DNA of 64,000 nt from Trachythela sp. YZ-2020 (GCA_016169945.1 JADLSH010000162.1:868001-932000); one strand, 5' to 3'; positions 48,604 through 60,939 are shown, counted from the stretch's first letter. Translations and numbers: made by a program. The notes: a model not told the origin generated them from the sequence alone.

Positions 48604-48748
48604 GCAATGTAAGAATGTTGAACTCATTTCTTTGAAATAATAGTTGACTATAATCATATTATAAACGATTTAAAGTAGAGTATAGAATTAATACCCTAAA
48701 AACCTGTAGTAATAGTTTAATATATATAACCAAATTGATCGTTTGTGA

Positions 48749-50485
48749 ATTTTGAAATTATTGCACATTTATGAAGGACGTGAAGTGGTAAAATTGGAGC
48801 TGGGATTTGCCTATTTTTTCACTGGAAAAATGGGATTTAGACCACTGGGAATAAGAATTGCACCATCAGTTTCGCTGCTGGGAATGGGATTTGGCAAATG
48901 ACTGGGTTGGGTGACTGGCATTCAGACAAAATTTTGGCTGGGAAAATTAAATTGAACCTCTCTCTTCCCACCTTCGCGACCTTAATTGGTGTATGATTGT
49001 TTAAAAATGTATAAATGTTGAATAAATTTTATAAGATAACAAGCTGACTTGAATTCAGAGGTGTAAACACTCAAAACTAGAATAAAAATCCTCTCAGGAA
49101 ACACGGAAAATGCATTTCTGAGACTTCGAAATTGCAAAATGTCCCCCCCCCCTCAGACCCCCTAGGTTCCCCCCATCCCCAATAACAATTTGCTTCGCGG
49201 ACGGCACTGGTTTGTGGCGAACTGAAAGTGTTTGTTTTCGTCTGAGGCTGCCCTTTTCTCTTATCAGTTTCACCTTCGAAGACGCAAATCTTTCTCTAAT
49301 GTTCCGTTACGTTCAAAACAGTTGCGGCAAAAGCGCGTGTTCGCCTAGCTAAACACGAAGGAGAAGCTCTAAGTTTAAACAAGCTTTTGTTTTTTGCGAT
49401 GATGAACCAAATAGTTTTCTTCTCACGTCGGCTTTCACAATATCGGTGCAACACAAAACGCAAGTCTTAGCAGGGGCGTAGGCTTTATAATTAGCTTTCG
49501 GACCGCCCAAAAAATCTTGGAATATACCATTATTCAATTTGAAGAAAATATAAACTAGGGCGATATCGCGTTAAGAATTACGTATAAATTTCATTGCAAG
49601 TGGCATTATGGAGTTCTCCTTCGTTTACGAAAGTGAATTATTGACAGTTCGCGCAGTATTTTTTCCGTGCTATACAGTCAGCTATAGTCCAGTGTTATCT
49701 TTTAGTTGACTAACTGTCAAATATTTCCCAAAATAACACTCCAAAATGGCTGAAAATGCCATTTCTGAGGGTCTAGATTTCAAAATTTTCTGGGAGGGGC
49801 AGCCCCCAAACCCCTAGTTCGGTGGTGCCTTGGGTACCACATCCATTACCTTTTTGCTTTGGTCGGCCCCCCAAAACTTATTAGCTTCCTACGCCCCTGA
49901 GTTTGAGTTTTTGGATTTTCTCCTGCCCACATTTTCGCACGCCCTTTATAACTCCCCAATCCTTTATAACTCCCCAATAAAGACCTCTTTCAGAGACAGA
50001 TCTTTGGTCTCTCAACTGGAACCATGTGGAACTAATTGGATAAAGACAAAAGAAAAATTCGCTTCGCGCGAAAAAAATCGCAAGTGGAAAACCGGCGGGC
50101 ATTTTTAAAAGTGAATTTCAAAAAATTAAATATTTTCTGTTAGTCGATTATTATGAAACTTGCAACACACATACCATATAACGTAAGCTAACTTTTCATC
50201 AATATAATGTACTGGAAAATTTGCATCGTTAGGTCGCAACTAAGCTAAACTCAAATATAATTGCTACATTTTTACATAATTTATGCACTTTTTGGTCACG
50301 TGTCGCATTTCTGGTACGTACACCAGTGAAATATTTATCACGTGATAGGCCAGACTATCTGATGTTCGGAATTTGTCGACTTGTCGTCGCTTTGCCGTTG
50401 CATTTCTTCGGGAGTCGGACCGAATTCCGAACATTTCCGAATTTTAAATTTTTCTTTTCCGCGTGGTTCGAACAAGAATTACAAG
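48749..50485. other. gene-poor sequence with diverged inverted repeat
   Basis: 49050-49200 (tgcatttctgag, aaattgcaaaatg, C-rich tract, ccccctaggttcccc) and 49740-49880 (tgccatttctgaggg, cccctagttcgg, gccccccaaaac) look like related, degraded repeat ends. ORFs at 49349, 49830 and 50355 show no family match. Confidence 0.4.
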
Positions 50486-50533
50486 ATGGCGAAGTTGGCA
50501 AGATCTTTTCATGAATCCTGCGTTGATATGAAG
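50486..50533 (+). CDS. candidate first exon, possibly TRIAP1-like
   Basis: ATG in good context (acaagATGG) encodes MAKLARSFHESCVDMK and ends at AAG|GTAATA. ESCxDMK resembles the start of TRIAP1 (EACTDMKREYDQC), whose next residues form a twin CX9C helix. No continuing exon with the expected YDxCFNxWF could be found in the window, so the call is tentative. Confidence 0.3.
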
Positions 50534-53500
50534 GTAATATGCTGTATTTAATGTCTCTTTTTGTACAGGAGTACTTAGATTTTGTACTTAGGTATCTAAT
50601 AGATATGGATCTTAGGGGAACCAAGCCGGTGTTTAGTGCGATTTTTCGGCACAAAGTTTGTACGTTCGCGGTTGGAAATAAAAACTTGTTTTAGGTGAAA
50701 TTTGTTGCTAATAGTATTAACCAACCTACGAAAAAGACTAAGTAAGATCTAAGTTGCTGTATTGGTGGGAAAAAGATAGGCTTTGTTTTCAAATCTTGCC
50801 GAGATATTGAGTAGGCAAAATTTGGATCATTTTATATGCAGTGACCTCGCCCTTGCCCCTCGGCGGTGACGTGCACCAAAGCTACACAAAAAATATTTTA
50901 TAAGCTGAGAACATTGTTTATCTAATTTAATTGGCCAGATGTCATTTTTGAGTGCTGAAAGTCAATTATATTCATTTCAGAACACCACTGAATATTTGAA
51001 AAATGATTGCCTCATTAATTGGTACATTCACACACCTAGCTATAGTCACATCAATACCCTCCTAGATTATAGCAGCGTGGTTGGTAGTATTAAGATTGGG
51101 AATTGAAGTGCAGAGAGGAAAACGTTTATAGCGATACGACATGCTAGAAAAGCGAAAATTTGGGCAAAAAAAACACTTCCGCAAAATATTGCTGTCTCCT
51201 GTTATATAAGTTCAGGATTTTCAAAATCTTAAAGAAAATACAACGGTGTTCAAGTAATGGTTGGCCATTTTCAGAGCGAATTGCAGAGATGGCCAACCAA
51301 TAGTTGTCTTGCTTGGACATGTAATATGGCAGACCGTTTTTTACTTATTAATTTCAATAATTTCTATCTTGAGGTCTGTAAGTAATTAGTGGCTGATCAA
51401 AATGCGATCATGGCCGACCAAAACATGGGTTGGTCCAAGTTTTCAGAATTATATTGAACTGTGAAATATGACCCAGTGTCAAGAGTAAAATCATCTGGTG
51501 TTTGACAGAGTAACATACTGAAGTAGTGTGGATCTGGGTACATCTTTAATAATAACATATTCTTAATCTTTTTAGATCTTTTTAGATCTTTATAAAGTTG
51601 CGAGTTTGAAGAATGTCTCAAAATGTTGGCTGACGTTATGTTTATCATGAAAAATGATGGAACTACTGTATCTCAATGAAAAGTATACGTAAGGTTCTAA
51701 ATATTTTTTATGTTTCTGTTTAAGCATGCATGAAATGCTTTGAACATTATATGGTTGCTTATGGTCAGTGGCTGCATTTATTTAAAAATTGCAGTTTCTT
51801 GGACATTGAAAGCTTGAATAGGCTTTCTTATGCCACCAATCATAGCAAACTTCTAATTTTCAAAGTATTCTATTTTCAGAACAAGCCAAAGAATGACAAA
51901 CTGTTGTGTCTATTTTTAAAAATAAATTGAGGAAATACATTGTGTTTTGATATATGATGCAGTTTGGACATAAATTTATCCTGTTTGGCATAACTTGTCA
52001 TTTTTTGGCTTGGTTACATTGTTAACACAACGGGAAGATTGAGCTGATTGTACAAGGAACCCAAAGCACTTCTGAAATTAGACAGATCTATTATGTCTAT
52101 TGCCTACAAAACTTAAAGATGAAAACCAAGCACCAGGAAGCTAGAGAACAGTGGTTCATCATTTATAAAAACATGTTTTAATTTAATGTTTTTAAAATAA
52201 AAAACATTAACTGGGCTTCCTTATCTACTATCTCAGTCTTCTCTTGTTTAAACTGATTTCCAATATTTGTTTTAAGTTTGGAAAGTTCATTTGAAAATCA
52301 CAACGTTTCTTTCAAATTATCGTTCTGGTTGTTGTAGGGACCTGGGTTTTGTACTTAAATTGATCTCATTTCTCAATCCAAACATATGCAATATGCTTTG
52401 CTGTAAACTTTGTGATTTTAAATAAGAGCTCTTCCAACTTTAAAACAAACATTTGAAGTTAGAATAAGTTTATTCATTACAAAGTGGAACTTGTTTGAAT
52501 ACAGATGAACTGAAGCAGCAATTTTGGGGTAGTGTGAGATATGATAAAAATAGATGAAAATTGTCAAGCGTACCAAACTAAGCAAAGTAAACTACGACCA
52601 GCTGTCAACTTGAGTTTACAAGATGATGTCTTTTGGAATTGTAGAATGAACATTATTCAAAAGCTAATATGATTATTTGGTGAAAATTTCAATACAGTAC
52701 TTGTATGGCCGTTGATGTTTCCATAGTTATTCGAGAATTAATCAAGTTAACACTAATTCAAGTGTTAGAAAATGGAAATGAAAAGATCTCCAAATGAAAT
52801 GGCATAGTTTTGTTGAGACAACAACTTTGAGTTTTGCTGGGGGCCACCAGTTTGGGGTTCCCTCCAAAAACGTATACCATGCCTGAAATAAACGGGGTTG
52901 TCGGTTGTTTTTTCCTATAGCAAGCGTGCCCACGTAACCATTAGCATTTTTTCCGGCAAATTTTTAATTTGAAGCCCAATTATTATATTAACTATGTTGC
53001 CAAAATAGTTTCTAAGACTACAAAATTCAATTAGTTATATAAGTGTGAAAATTCCATGTCGGGAAAGAGGCCAACATAGGTTTGTTTTCTTAAGTACTTA
53101 TCCTATTTATAAACAGGATATACTACAGATGACAGTATGCGCTTAATTTCACATGTTGGGATATGGATGTCGATCCCCACAGGGTTTCTTAACACAACAC
53201 CTTGTAGACTTTTTGTCCAAGTTAAACAAGATTTTCTTCTTTGCCTCTTTGTTGGACATATTTTAATGGTTTTGCTGAAATGAGCGTGAATATTAAATAG
53301 GCATTACCATATTGAAACAAACCTGTGATAATATTTATATGATATACGAGACACACTTATAATGGTTACGAGAGCATATGTGCTTAGCCACATTTTTGAA
53401 TAAATTTCCGGTGTAATTTAGGCTACATATGTATCAAAAACGCTTGATACCTCTGCAAGACATAGTCAAGTTAACACTACTTCACAGGCTAGAAATGAAC

Positions 53501-53982
53501 AATCATTTACTATTTGTATTTGGGGTTTTGAGTAATATTTTTGCAAAATATTTTTCTTTGAAATATCTTCTATTATATATTTTCTCATTTGGCAGTTACT
53601 TTGGAAATTTATTTTGTTCGCTTCAGTTCAACTTTACTTTCAAATAGTTAACTTCCACTTTGTAAGTGTGTGGTATATAATAGTTACAATAATAGTATAA
53701 GAAAACAGGTTTAAATGGCTTTCAGAACATGGTCTTTTCAACAAGTAAGTAAAGGTAAGTTTATACTTCAAAGATCGAGATTTGTTTTTAACCTGACAAG
53801 AATACTGTCCAAAATTGACTAAAATTGAATCTGATCTACAAAGGATTTGTTTTGATATTTCTGTTTGGTTTAATTGTTTTAATGTTAATACTATATTGTG
53901 GTGAAATTGTGAAATTCTATTTCATTGTTTACAAAAACTCCCTGAATTTGGAAATTGTTTTCGTAGAACAAGAATACTTTCA
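50534..53982. other. long AT-rich stretch without recognised genes
   Basis: I see only short ORFs. AG-bounded segments such as 53714-53743 (MAFRTWSFQQ before GTAAGT) are possible but unsupported. ggttggccatttt and gatggccaacc around 51260-51300 form a weak inverted pair. Confidence 0.35.
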
Positions 53983-54604
53983 GACTGGTCATAAAGTATA
54001 GGTGGCGGTAGGCTATGAAAATTAGGGAGGGGGGATCAGGCAAATATGAAAGCTATGAGCTGAGGGTGGGTACTCGTTTAAATTTACACACTCTTGAGAG
54101 TATTAATATGATACCTGAACTCATGCAACACAAATATTATGTTACTAAATTTGTAATGTTGCATTTTGCAAGACATGATCTTTACAACAGAAATTACCAG
54201 CAAATGATATTATAATTATGAAGCAAATTTTTGTAGCACTTTTGCTGCCCACAGTCTTAAATTTGGCCCCATAAAGTGTGGGAAATGTCATTTCAGATCG
54301 TCAATTTTTCCAGAGCTTGCCCTTGACCACTAGATTTTTCCAGAGCATTAGGTCTCATCCCCCAAATATGTTATGGGTTCATTATATGCTAACCGATAAA
54401 TTTATAGAATTTGATACTATATTAAGTGCAAAATAATAAAAACAAGTGTGTCAAACTATACTAGGGATGAGTCATTCTGTTTTCAGACATCAAATAGGGG
54501 TGGGTCAAGTGTATTTATTGACAAATTGGTAGGTGTGTCACTTAAAACTATCCTTTTTAAAATTCAATTATCATAGCCTCCCACCCTGTACTTTATGACC
54601 AGTC
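53983..54604. mobile_element. MITE-like element, about 620 bp
   Basis: Left gactggtcataaagta with gtaggctatga, right tcatagcctcccacc with tactttatgaccagtc; inverted arms of about 35 bp. No transposase. The ORF at 54015-54215 has no match. Confidence 0.7.
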
Positions 54605-55740
54605 CCTCTATATATTTACTGGTGAATTTCTCAGCTCATTGTTTTCAGTCAAAATATTTCGAGAATTAAGCAAAATATGAAAAATCGGTAAAAGTCAAAT
54701 AGAGTTTTACATATAATTTCCTTCAAAGTCCTTTCAAATGAGACAAACTAAATTGCCATTGCCCTTTAATTGCAAAAAATATTGAGACTACATTTTTTAT
54801 CGAATTAAATTTATCTTGAAATCCATTTTCGTCACCTGAATTAGTATTAACATTATCCAATCAAGTTACAGTTGTCAGGTTAAAAACACAATAAGAAATA
54901 TATATGGCTCTTAAAGATGAGGATAATCTGATATTTTCATTTGGCAACCTATTTTGGCAAAACTGAATTACTTTCTGTGAAGATATTTTCTTTTCATATT
55001 TTACTGCTTATTTATGAAACCAATAATTTAGTCATAACGTTTTGATGTTTGAAGATTTGCTTTTGTCAAGTATATGTGTTGTTAAGATTTTATTAAGACA
55101 TTTATGAAGACGATTCGTTTTCTATAATCAGATAGCTGCTTTTCAGCAATTAAATTCCTTAATAACATCTTGCCAACGACTAAGCAAATTGTCTTCTTTA
55201 AACATCAAAACATTACGGTAAAATTATTGCTTTTCATACTACAATGAAACTCGTCACAGGAACTTTACCAAAAATACTAAGTGCGTTTGTAAAGGAAGAA
55301 AAAGTAAGCATGCTCAATTTACCATAATTTCTAAATCTTTGAGCCATATTTTTTCTTTGTAATATTATGAAACAACTCTGTGTTGAGCTTTGGAAATCTC
55401 TTTGAAACTGGTATATTTCGCTGAAATTCTCACTAAGAGTTGTTTCATAATTATTGATCTTGAAGTATAAACATTTATCTTGAAAAGACCAAGTTCTCTT
55501 GTTTTCTCAAGGTTTAACGTTTTTAGATGTTAATTCTAGAGCAAACAAGTTGTTTTTAATGTTGTGTTTAATCACTTGTGTTGAACACAATGTTAAATCT
55601 TCTCTTGTGCCATGTTCTGTTTTCTTCTATTGTTATTTAAATAAGTATGCAGTAGTTGTACTCTTTTATTGTTAATACATTTGTAACAGTTACAATCTTT
55701 TCAATAAATTGTTCATTAATTATACACTTGTGTCCTCTTA
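54605..55740. other. AT-rich sequence without recognised features
   Basis: One possible AG/GT-bounded segment (55272-55314 before GTAAGC) has no family support. Confidence 0.35.
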
Positions 55741-55748
55741 ATTGAAAA

Positions 55749-56020
55749 TTCAATTCCCATGGGAATTGAAAATTTGAATAAAAAAATATATCCCCCTTGG
55801 GGGAGGGCTCTTCGCCTCGCTACCCCAGCCAGCTCCCCAAGTACTACCTCTACTTTAAGTAGAAGTAGCACTCGGAGAGCTGGCCAGGGTAGCGAGGCAA
55901 AGAGCCCTCCCCCAAACCCTGGCCAGCTCTCCAAGTGCCACTTTAAGTAGAAGTACCTCCCCACACATTGTAGAGGTACTTACAGCACTTCTAGAAGTGG
56001 CACTCTGAGAGCCAGCCAGG
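55749..56020. repeat. palindrome and GC-rich foldback
   Basis: A perfect 22-bp palindrome (55749-55770, centre cccatggg) precedes a hairpin (about 55795-55915) pairing gggggagggctcttcgcctc with its near-complement aggcaaagagccctccccc. A third partial copy with ctggccagctctccaagtgc follows to about 56020. A related cccatgggaattgaaaa lies at 56881. Confidence 0.75.
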
Positions 56021-56259
56021 GTTGCATGGCAAAGAGAACACCAACCTTGCAAATGCAAATGAATGCAAATTGCTAAGTTGATCTTCTCTTGAGAGCAGCC
56101 GCGCATACCTAGCAAATGTAAAACAACAAATGTTAGTAACAAATACTTAGCATGCAAATTTGAATCCCATGGCCGAAATGACAAGGACCCACTGATCCCT
56201 ACCCACTGCCTCGGCTGCCTCATTCTGCCTGTCTGCCTGAGTTCTAAGCTGCCTAAAAA

Positions 56260-57350
56260 AATTACGTTATAAACAAAAAAGCAAAATAAAAAGGATAAAT
56301 TACGTTACAATAGCTATCCTATAACCCACTTAGACTGAGTTTTGGATTCAGTTTCGAAACGTAGAACCTTAACTGAAAGGACATGGGCTTTTTGTTTTGT
56401 TAACTGATCCGAAGTAGGTATACACGGAAGACTTACCTAAACCTGAGGCTCGGTCAAATAAGCATGAGAATGCGTAGTGTTGTGCACGAACATATTTTAG
56501 AATATGAAAAACTATTTTTTATCAATTGACAAATTTGAATTGAAAAAGAAATAGGACATACCAGCAATTTAAATCTAAACCGAAAAACAGTTCATCCATA
56601 TAGTTTAAACAAGTCGAAATGTATATTAGAAATATTGATTTGAAACGCAATTCCCATACTCATTTAACCGGAACGCCTTCATTTGCATGGTATATCGCAG
56701 CTGCTCTCAACCCACTTACGTAATTTGCTTTAGTGTACACAAACAATGAATTAATTGTTCCATTGTTTCACCTGAAAGTAACAAGGTACTTATCATATTT
56801 AATCAAAGAGGATTTAATTATAAAGTCAAATTTTCACCATATGAAACCAACATTAGCATGAAAACAAGGCATGGTGTATTCCCATGGGAATTGAAAAATT
56901 AATAAAAAGAGTCCAACCTATTGATTTTATGCTTGAGATGATTCCTCTTCTCTGCTTGTTTTCAGCGTATGTTAATTTCATTGTGAATACAAGACTAACA
57001 GTGATTTTGGTTAAGCCTCTACTTACTTTGTTTTCAGATAAGACTACAATCGAAAATGTTTGTGAAACGCTGAAAAGTTACTTTAAGGTATTGGAAACTC
57101 TTAAAACATATATAATTTTCATGACATAATCTATTCAGTTTTGATACAATTATTGTGCTCTCTACGCTCATACCAGACTTGCACATTTCCATTATCAACA
57201 TCAAAACCATACCAAGTTTTATTTGCATAAAATGCGTCGAAAACTGCGTTACGCCATATTTTTCTAATTTTGGCATGAAATTTGTTGTTCGGTTTTTGCT
57301 TTTTCAATGAGAAACAAGTGTAATCGCTAAAATCCTCTTTGATCACTTAA
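56260..57350. other. AT-rich sequence with one possible exon
   Basis: 57038-57087 (between ttgttttcag and AAG|GTATTG) reads KTTIENVCETLKSYFK in one frame, with plausible splice borders but no recognised family or partner exon. Confidence 0.3.
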
Positions 57351-57540
57351 TAAGTACCTTGTTAACCTGCAGTACATTCATCTTGGTAATGTTGTGGCTT
57401 CTGATGGTTGCGGATCGTCATTTTGCTCGTGGGTTCATGAGGCCTTCAGCCCTTCTTCTGGTCTTTCCATCTTGCACTTTCTTTGGTTTGATTGTTCAGC
57501 TTTCTTCTTACCAAATCAAATCCTTTTGGAAATAAATGAA
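57351..57540 (-). repeat. diverged exon-like repeat, unit 1
   Basis: On the minus strand: acceptor-like border near 57523, conserved core acgagcaaaatgacgatccg, GT border near 57376. Similar units lie at 58290, 60620, 60940 and 61440. All three frames contain stops. Confidence 0.5.
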
Positions 57541-57597
57541 CTATATTTATTAGGTGATAATTAGCTAAAAGACAATTAAAGGTGTGGTGTGACAATA

Positions 57598-58238
57598 CAC
57601 CCTTTCGATAATTACGTCACGAATGCTTCCTTGGCGTGGCAGCCTCGCTATCGTGAATCAAGACGAAAGGCTATTCGCTCACGAGAACGAGGCTCCCGGA
57701 CCAACGAGTGATCGGTGACGCAGGCCTTAAAATATCGGTCAGCAGTGCCGTCGGTCAAAATGTCCGGTGTCTTTCAGAATGGGTCAGACATTTTTATAAT
57801 TATGTCCGATGGTCTTATGTTTAGTTTAGCGCGAAAATGTTTCTTTTAAAATCGTATACTGACGCTAAATGTTGGGCAGTTAATTGATACTTTAAGGCCC
57901 GATCAAACGTCCGAGAACGCAAGTCATCGCAAGTAAACTTGGGTTGACTTACGATGCGACTGGTCAAACGAATACCCGGCTCCGCTGTCACGCTTAGCGG
58001 ACCACATAAGAGCTCTGATAAACATTTACGGGGTAAATTTACGTCGGACAAAGTTAAAGTTTGGTTGGACATCAATACAGTTGGGTCGGACAAATGGTAA
58101 ACCTCAATTTTCCTTCGGTCGGACAGAATGTCCGGTGCGTTTCTTTCTTGGTCGGACAATTTCACGAATGACCGGGTCGGACAATGTCCGTGACCGACCG
58201 ATATTTTAAGGCCTGGTGACGTAATTATCGAAAAGGTG
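57598..58238. mobile_element. MITE, 641 bp, containing a nested element
   Basis: Termini CACCCTTTCGATAATTACGTC and complement, flanked by TA on both sides. A second element is inserted inside (57721-58215). Confidence 0.8.
57721..58215. mobile_element. nested hAT-like MITE, about 495 bp
   Basis: Termini CAGGCCTTAAAATATCGGTC and complement; flanked by GTGACG on both sides (57715-57720 and 58216-58221). Contains several internal tgtccg/cggaca repeats. Confidence 0.7.
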
Positions 58239-58289
58239 TATTAAAGTGTCTAAAGTGAGGAAGGAGTAAAAGGCAATAACATATTATAT

Positions 58290-58485
58290 TAAATAAACAA
58301 AGTTTACCTTTTTCTATCTATCATCTTTAGATCTTCATGGCTTATGTTGATCACGATCACGGTTAGTCATTCTATTTATTTCATTTTAAATCGTGCACTG
58401 GCTTTGGTTGGTCGCCTTGTCTTCGCCACATTACATCCTTGCTAAAATAACGAAGTAAGAAATATAATGAATATCCATAATATCA
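58290..58485 (-). repeat. diverged exon-like repeat, unit 2
   Basis: Minus-strand donor-like AAAAAG|GTAAAC near 58315 and acceptor-like ttattttagcaag near 58445; core tagaatgactaaccgtgatc. Confidence 0.5.
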
Positions 58486-58796
58486 CCACAGATGATAAGG
58501 GGATAACAAATTGCGTCACCATAAACTAGAATAAGTATCTTCAATATGCTTAAAATAACATTTGGTGATAAAAGTGCATTTGGCAGGATTTTGTATCATA
58601 TATAGAAGCTCCTTCACGGACATAATTTCCTTCGCTTTTCTACCCTTTCAAGTTTGGGTTAACGCACGTTCGATAAAGATTACTACATATTATATTCAAC
58701 AGCTTATACTAATTTCATTACAAATAGAAGACTTTCGCGTGTATATAACCCATAATTAAGGAAATATAAATATGGTATAGCCGTATAGGAACCTAA

Positions 58797-58973
58797 GGGG
58801 CGGACCATTAGAAAAGTGATGGGGGAGGAAGAAATGAAATTTGCACAAGGAAAATGAAAGAAAAAAATTAATGCAAAGGATGAGAGGTAAAAGAAAAATT
58901 CCGACACAAGCAGGAAATAAAAAAAAATGCAAGTCGAAAGAGTCCACCCATCACTTTTCTAATGGTCCGCCCC
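58797..58973. mobile_element. MITE, 177 bp, TAA duplication (PIF/Harbinger-like)
   Basis: Termini GGGGCGGACCATTAG, inverted arms of about 25 bp, flanked by TAA (58794-58796 and 58974-58976). The ORFs on the minus strand are repeat artefacts. Confidence 0.88.
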
Positions 58974-59235
58974 TAAGAAAGCTTGTTTCATATCCTAACT
59001 GACAGCTGTGAAAAAGACAAAAATCCAACAAGGATTCAAGCAATTGGGATTCATGGCCAGAAATGTGGGACACTCGCGCACAAACGCATTCCGAAAAAAA
59101 ATTAAATATGCTTAGCTACGCTAAACAAAATTGAAGTCAAGTTATCGTTAACTTCCACAAGAAAACATATTGAACATTCGTAGAACAAAACGCGTTCAAA
59201 ACGAGTGTCAAAAGTCAAAACACAAGCGTCTCACT

Positions 59236-59275
59236 CACTGACCTATACTAAATATATATTTAGTATAGGTCAGTG
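59236..59275. repeat. perfect 40-bp palindrome flanked by 8-bp direct repeats
   Basis: The arm CACTGACCTATACTAAATAT is followed at once by its exact reverse complement with no spacer. Perfect direct repeats GTCTCACT flank it (59228-59235 and 59276-59283). It looks like a two-ended transposon footprint reduced to its termini. Confidence 0.93.
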
Positions 59276-59536
59276 GTCTCACTTCCTCTTCATAGTCAAC
59301 CCAGTGAACTCTATATGAGTCAAGCTCGTCCCCAGGGTCTTGATGGTGACCGCGGTGAACGGTATGTAGAGACGTTATAGCTAGGGCTAAATGAAGTATT
59401 GCATATTTGTTTTCAAAATGGCGGCCAAGCAAGTCTTAAAACGAAATTTCGCTATTTCACTGCATTGTGGAACACATTAATAGAATATCTGGTTATACTT
59501 CTGTAAAATAGAAACAGTATCTACGAGTCGGTTCAG

Positions 59537-59563
59537 GTTTGCACATCTCACAACGAAACTAAG
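59537..59563 (+). CDS. candidate exon a of an unrecognised small gene
   Basis: Between gtcggttcag and AACTAAG|GTAAAG; 27 nt, phase 2-2 (FAHLTTKL). It agrees in phase with exons b and c, but no 5' exon was settled. An ATG with MAAKQVLKRNFAISLH lies upstream at 59419 without a good donor. Confidence 0.25.
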
Positions 59564-59771
59564 GTAAAGATATAGTTTTCTAACTTTTCTCGGGAGGCTG
59601 GGAGCGTAGTTTAAATGTTTATAAATAGGGATCTTATGATCTTAGATTTGTATTTAGTTTCCAAAACGCGCATGCGTGGCAGCCATGTTGTCCCGCATTT
59701 CTGGCCATGACAGTTTGTCAGTTTCCACTCCATGACCATGTCTAATTGTCTATATGTTATTTTGTTTTCAG

Positions 59772-59813
59772 AGAACACAATCGACAGGCTCAGGCTGTAG
59801 TGGATACCTTGAG
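59772..59813 (+). CDS. candidate exon b of an unrecognised small gene
   Basis: Acceptor ttttgttttcag, donor TTGAG|GTAAGC; 42 nt, reads EHNRQAQAVVDTL, phase 2-2. Strong splice signals; no family recognised. Confidence 0.35.
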
Positions 59814-59952
59814 GTAAGCGAAAACTATATATTATTTGCTCTATCTCGATATATTTTCCCTATCTATATGGAACACCCTTTGGCATTTTGCAAGCCAAAA
59901 CACGTTCAATAAAATACAAATTTTGTTTGTTTCCGCAAACATTTTGTTCCAG

Positions 59953-60052
59953 ATACGTGTTGACGGAAGGCGTAACAGCAACAAAATGTTTGCAGATACA
60001 AACTTACCCGGCTATGTGTGGATGGGGGCTAAAACTGAGTCAAAAGGTGTGA
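59953..60052 (+). CDS. candidate terminal exon c of an unrecognised small gene
   Basis: Acceptor ttttgttccag; reads RYVLTEGVTATKCLQIQ then TYPAMCGWGLKLSQKV and stops at TGA (60050-60052). It joins exon b in phase. Another frame is also open here, so the reading is uncertain. Confidence 0.3.
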
Positions 60053-60089
60053 TGTAGCAATCAGAGTTCAAAGTAAGAAAGTAATATAA

Positions 60090-60576
60090 TGCACCTATCA
60101 ACGGCCTGCCCGGGGGAACACCCGCAGGGCGCCCAGGGGAAAATGGGGGGAATCTGGTATTCTAGCTGCGTATTTTCTCCTTTTAGACTACAGCCCGGGA
60201 ACTGACTTGAAATATTACCAGGAATTTTTCTCGTCTTCTCTTTTTGTAACACTCGTCTTCCATTCATGCATTACCAGGAGCATATTTTTCGTTAGCAGCA
60301 AAAAGATAGTATTACAACTTGTCAGCTGGGGGATAATTTTGTTGGACCACCTTTTTCCGTATGCTCAGTTACTTAACAGAATTCACATTCGCAAAAGAAA
60401 ACTTTGTACGTTTAAAACATTGGGTTTTTTCTGAAACAACTTTAAAATCTTTTATGCTCCACTTTATTCAATCCCACGGGTGAGGGCACTTTGATATGAT
60501 CCTTCCCCTGGGGAGGGAGGTGGAATTTGAATCAAGTCCCAGGGTGTACCCCCCTGGCAGGCCGTTGATAGGTGCA
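60090..60576. mobile_element. MITE, 487 bp, TAA duplication (PIF/Harbinger-like)
   Basis: Termini TGCACCTATCAACGGCCTG and complement, flanked by TAA (60087-60089 and 60577-60579). G/C runs lie near both ends; no transposase. Confidence 0.85.
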
Positions 60577-60619
60577 TAACATCACATTGTAATATAGTCT
60601 GTAACATGCCAGGTATATT

Positions 60620-60800
60620 AAATCAACAAGACTTACATTTACTATCATTGTTGCATTGTCTTATGTTGGTCATGGGTTGTCATTCTGTTGATGGTTCCAT
60701 GTCTAGTCTTCACCACATCACATCTTCACTAAAATGAACAAACTATATTAGTAAATATAATGAAGATCCACTACATTGCCACAAAATATGGAGAAGACAA
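60620..60800 (-). repeat. diverged exon-like repeat, unit 3
   Basis: Core on the minus strand: catcaacagaatgacaaccc, atgaccaacataag; donor-like AAT|GTAAGT near 60635 and upstream cattttagtgaagatg near 60725. Confidence 0.5.
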
Positions 60801-60939
60801 ATATATATAGCATGAGTGGCCATGTTGAATAAGAATGCTAGAATTGAAACACTTAAACTAGGTGTGGCATATTAGACTTAAAACTCAGTATAAAGAATAA
60901 GGTGTGGCAATTAAATAATGAGTAATATGGTTTATAACG

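Larger units (their letters stand above)
43372..48748. repeat. tandem segmental duplication, block B (about 5.4 kb)
   Basis: Second copy of block A, with high identity by eye in coding and non-coding parts alike. The homology ends at gatcgtttgtga (48737-48748), the same sequence that forms the A/B junction, as expected for a simple tandem duplication. Confidence 0.93.
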
